Both the position numbers and the translations under genes were made by a program. Below the pieces are notes generated by a model that searched no databases, was not told the DNA's origin, and saw nothing but the letters and a program-made list of their open reading frames with translations. Positions 34,284-34,323 of a stretch of DNA of 34,323 nucleotides are shown here, in pieces. The stretch comes from Candidatus Rifleibacteriota bacterium. GTDB taxonomy: Bacteria; Muiribacteriota; Ozemobacteria; Ozemobacterales; Ozemobacteraceae. Location of the stretch: the NCBI GenBank assembly GCA_015233565.1, contig JADFXM010000068.1:1-34323 (forward strand), written 5' to 3'. Position 1 is the stretch's first letter. Each line of letters begins with the position of its first letter.

Positions 34284-34323
34284 TTTAGTTTTATGTAAGT
34301 TGGTCTCAGGATAAAATCCAACC
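34211..34323 (+). repeat. Interspersed element A, copy 3, cut by the window end
   Basis: TCTCGGGGATTTAGATTTGA and onward match copy 2 for the whole available 113 bp, including TTGCTTTGGAAGGAATCTTC and GTTGGTCTCAGGATAAAATC. The right half lies beyond the window. Confidence 0.75.

Overview
The window looks like a chromosomal segment of an AT-rich, diderm (Gram-negative-type) bacterium. It encodes a signal-peptide-bearing beta-barrel protein, a probable lipoprotein, type IV pilin-like proteins and several exported enzymes. Non-coding DNA makes up an unusually large share and is full of short repeats and transposase remnants. I see no rRNA, tRNA or CRISPR. Taxonomy cannot be fixed by eye. A deep-branching uncultured lineage (for example a Riflebacteria-like group) is a guess from the mix of pilin-like, FecR, Cys-tagged GT9 and giant RHS genes. 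AspRS belongs to the sequence class familiar from Alphaproteobacteria.

Layout. 1-7.7 kb is a surface-glycan neighbourhood: a headless GT4 glycosyltransferase, an outer-membrane barrel, a DJ-1/PfpI protein, a translationally coupled GT9 + polyprenol-phosphate-mannose-synthase-like pair, a PH-like membrane protein and a polyisoprenyl-phosphate sugar-1-phosphate transferase. 7.7-13.2 kb is an unusual minus-strand cluster. Four genes joined by ATGA overlaps encode an 79-aa exported peptide, a FecR-domain protein, a 691-aa PilX-like protein and a truncated pseudopilin. They are followed by a duplicated-domain lipoprotein gene with one in-frame TGA and by a Pro-rich protein. Three of these proteins end in the same C-terminal tail, Leu-Gly-Gln-COOH after an Asn-Pro. 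Two start from a shared promoter-like sequence (TGTCACAAAA ... CGTCCTTATTTTT). This cluster is my best candidate for an undescribed system.

13.3-14.9 kb is an IS graveyard containing an IS630-type pseudogene. 14.9-27 kb carries largely single genes: a creatininase-family hydrolase, a secreted protein of unknown role, an exported peptidase T, an asparagine-synthase-like protein without the glutaminase Cys, aspS, a DUF4434-like exported protein and a GH30 glycosidase. 27.5-34.3 kb is a giant RHS/YD-repeat toxin locus. Its promoter-like sequence has a nine-G tract in the -35/-10 spacer. The gene carries one amber codon and an 11-residue repeat array near its tip. It is followed by a broken ORF, a small candidate immunity gene and a displaced toxin tip.

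Repeats tie the regions together. There are three copies of a ~196-bp element (A), six copies of a ~133-bp inverted-repeat element (B) often in head-to-head pairs, and two MITE-like elements whose terminus GTTATACCAA matches the end of the IS630 remnant. Some overlap gene ends: copy 2 of A supplies the stop of the pseudopilin, copy 3 runs into the orphan toxin, and a MITE supplies the stop codon of aspS.
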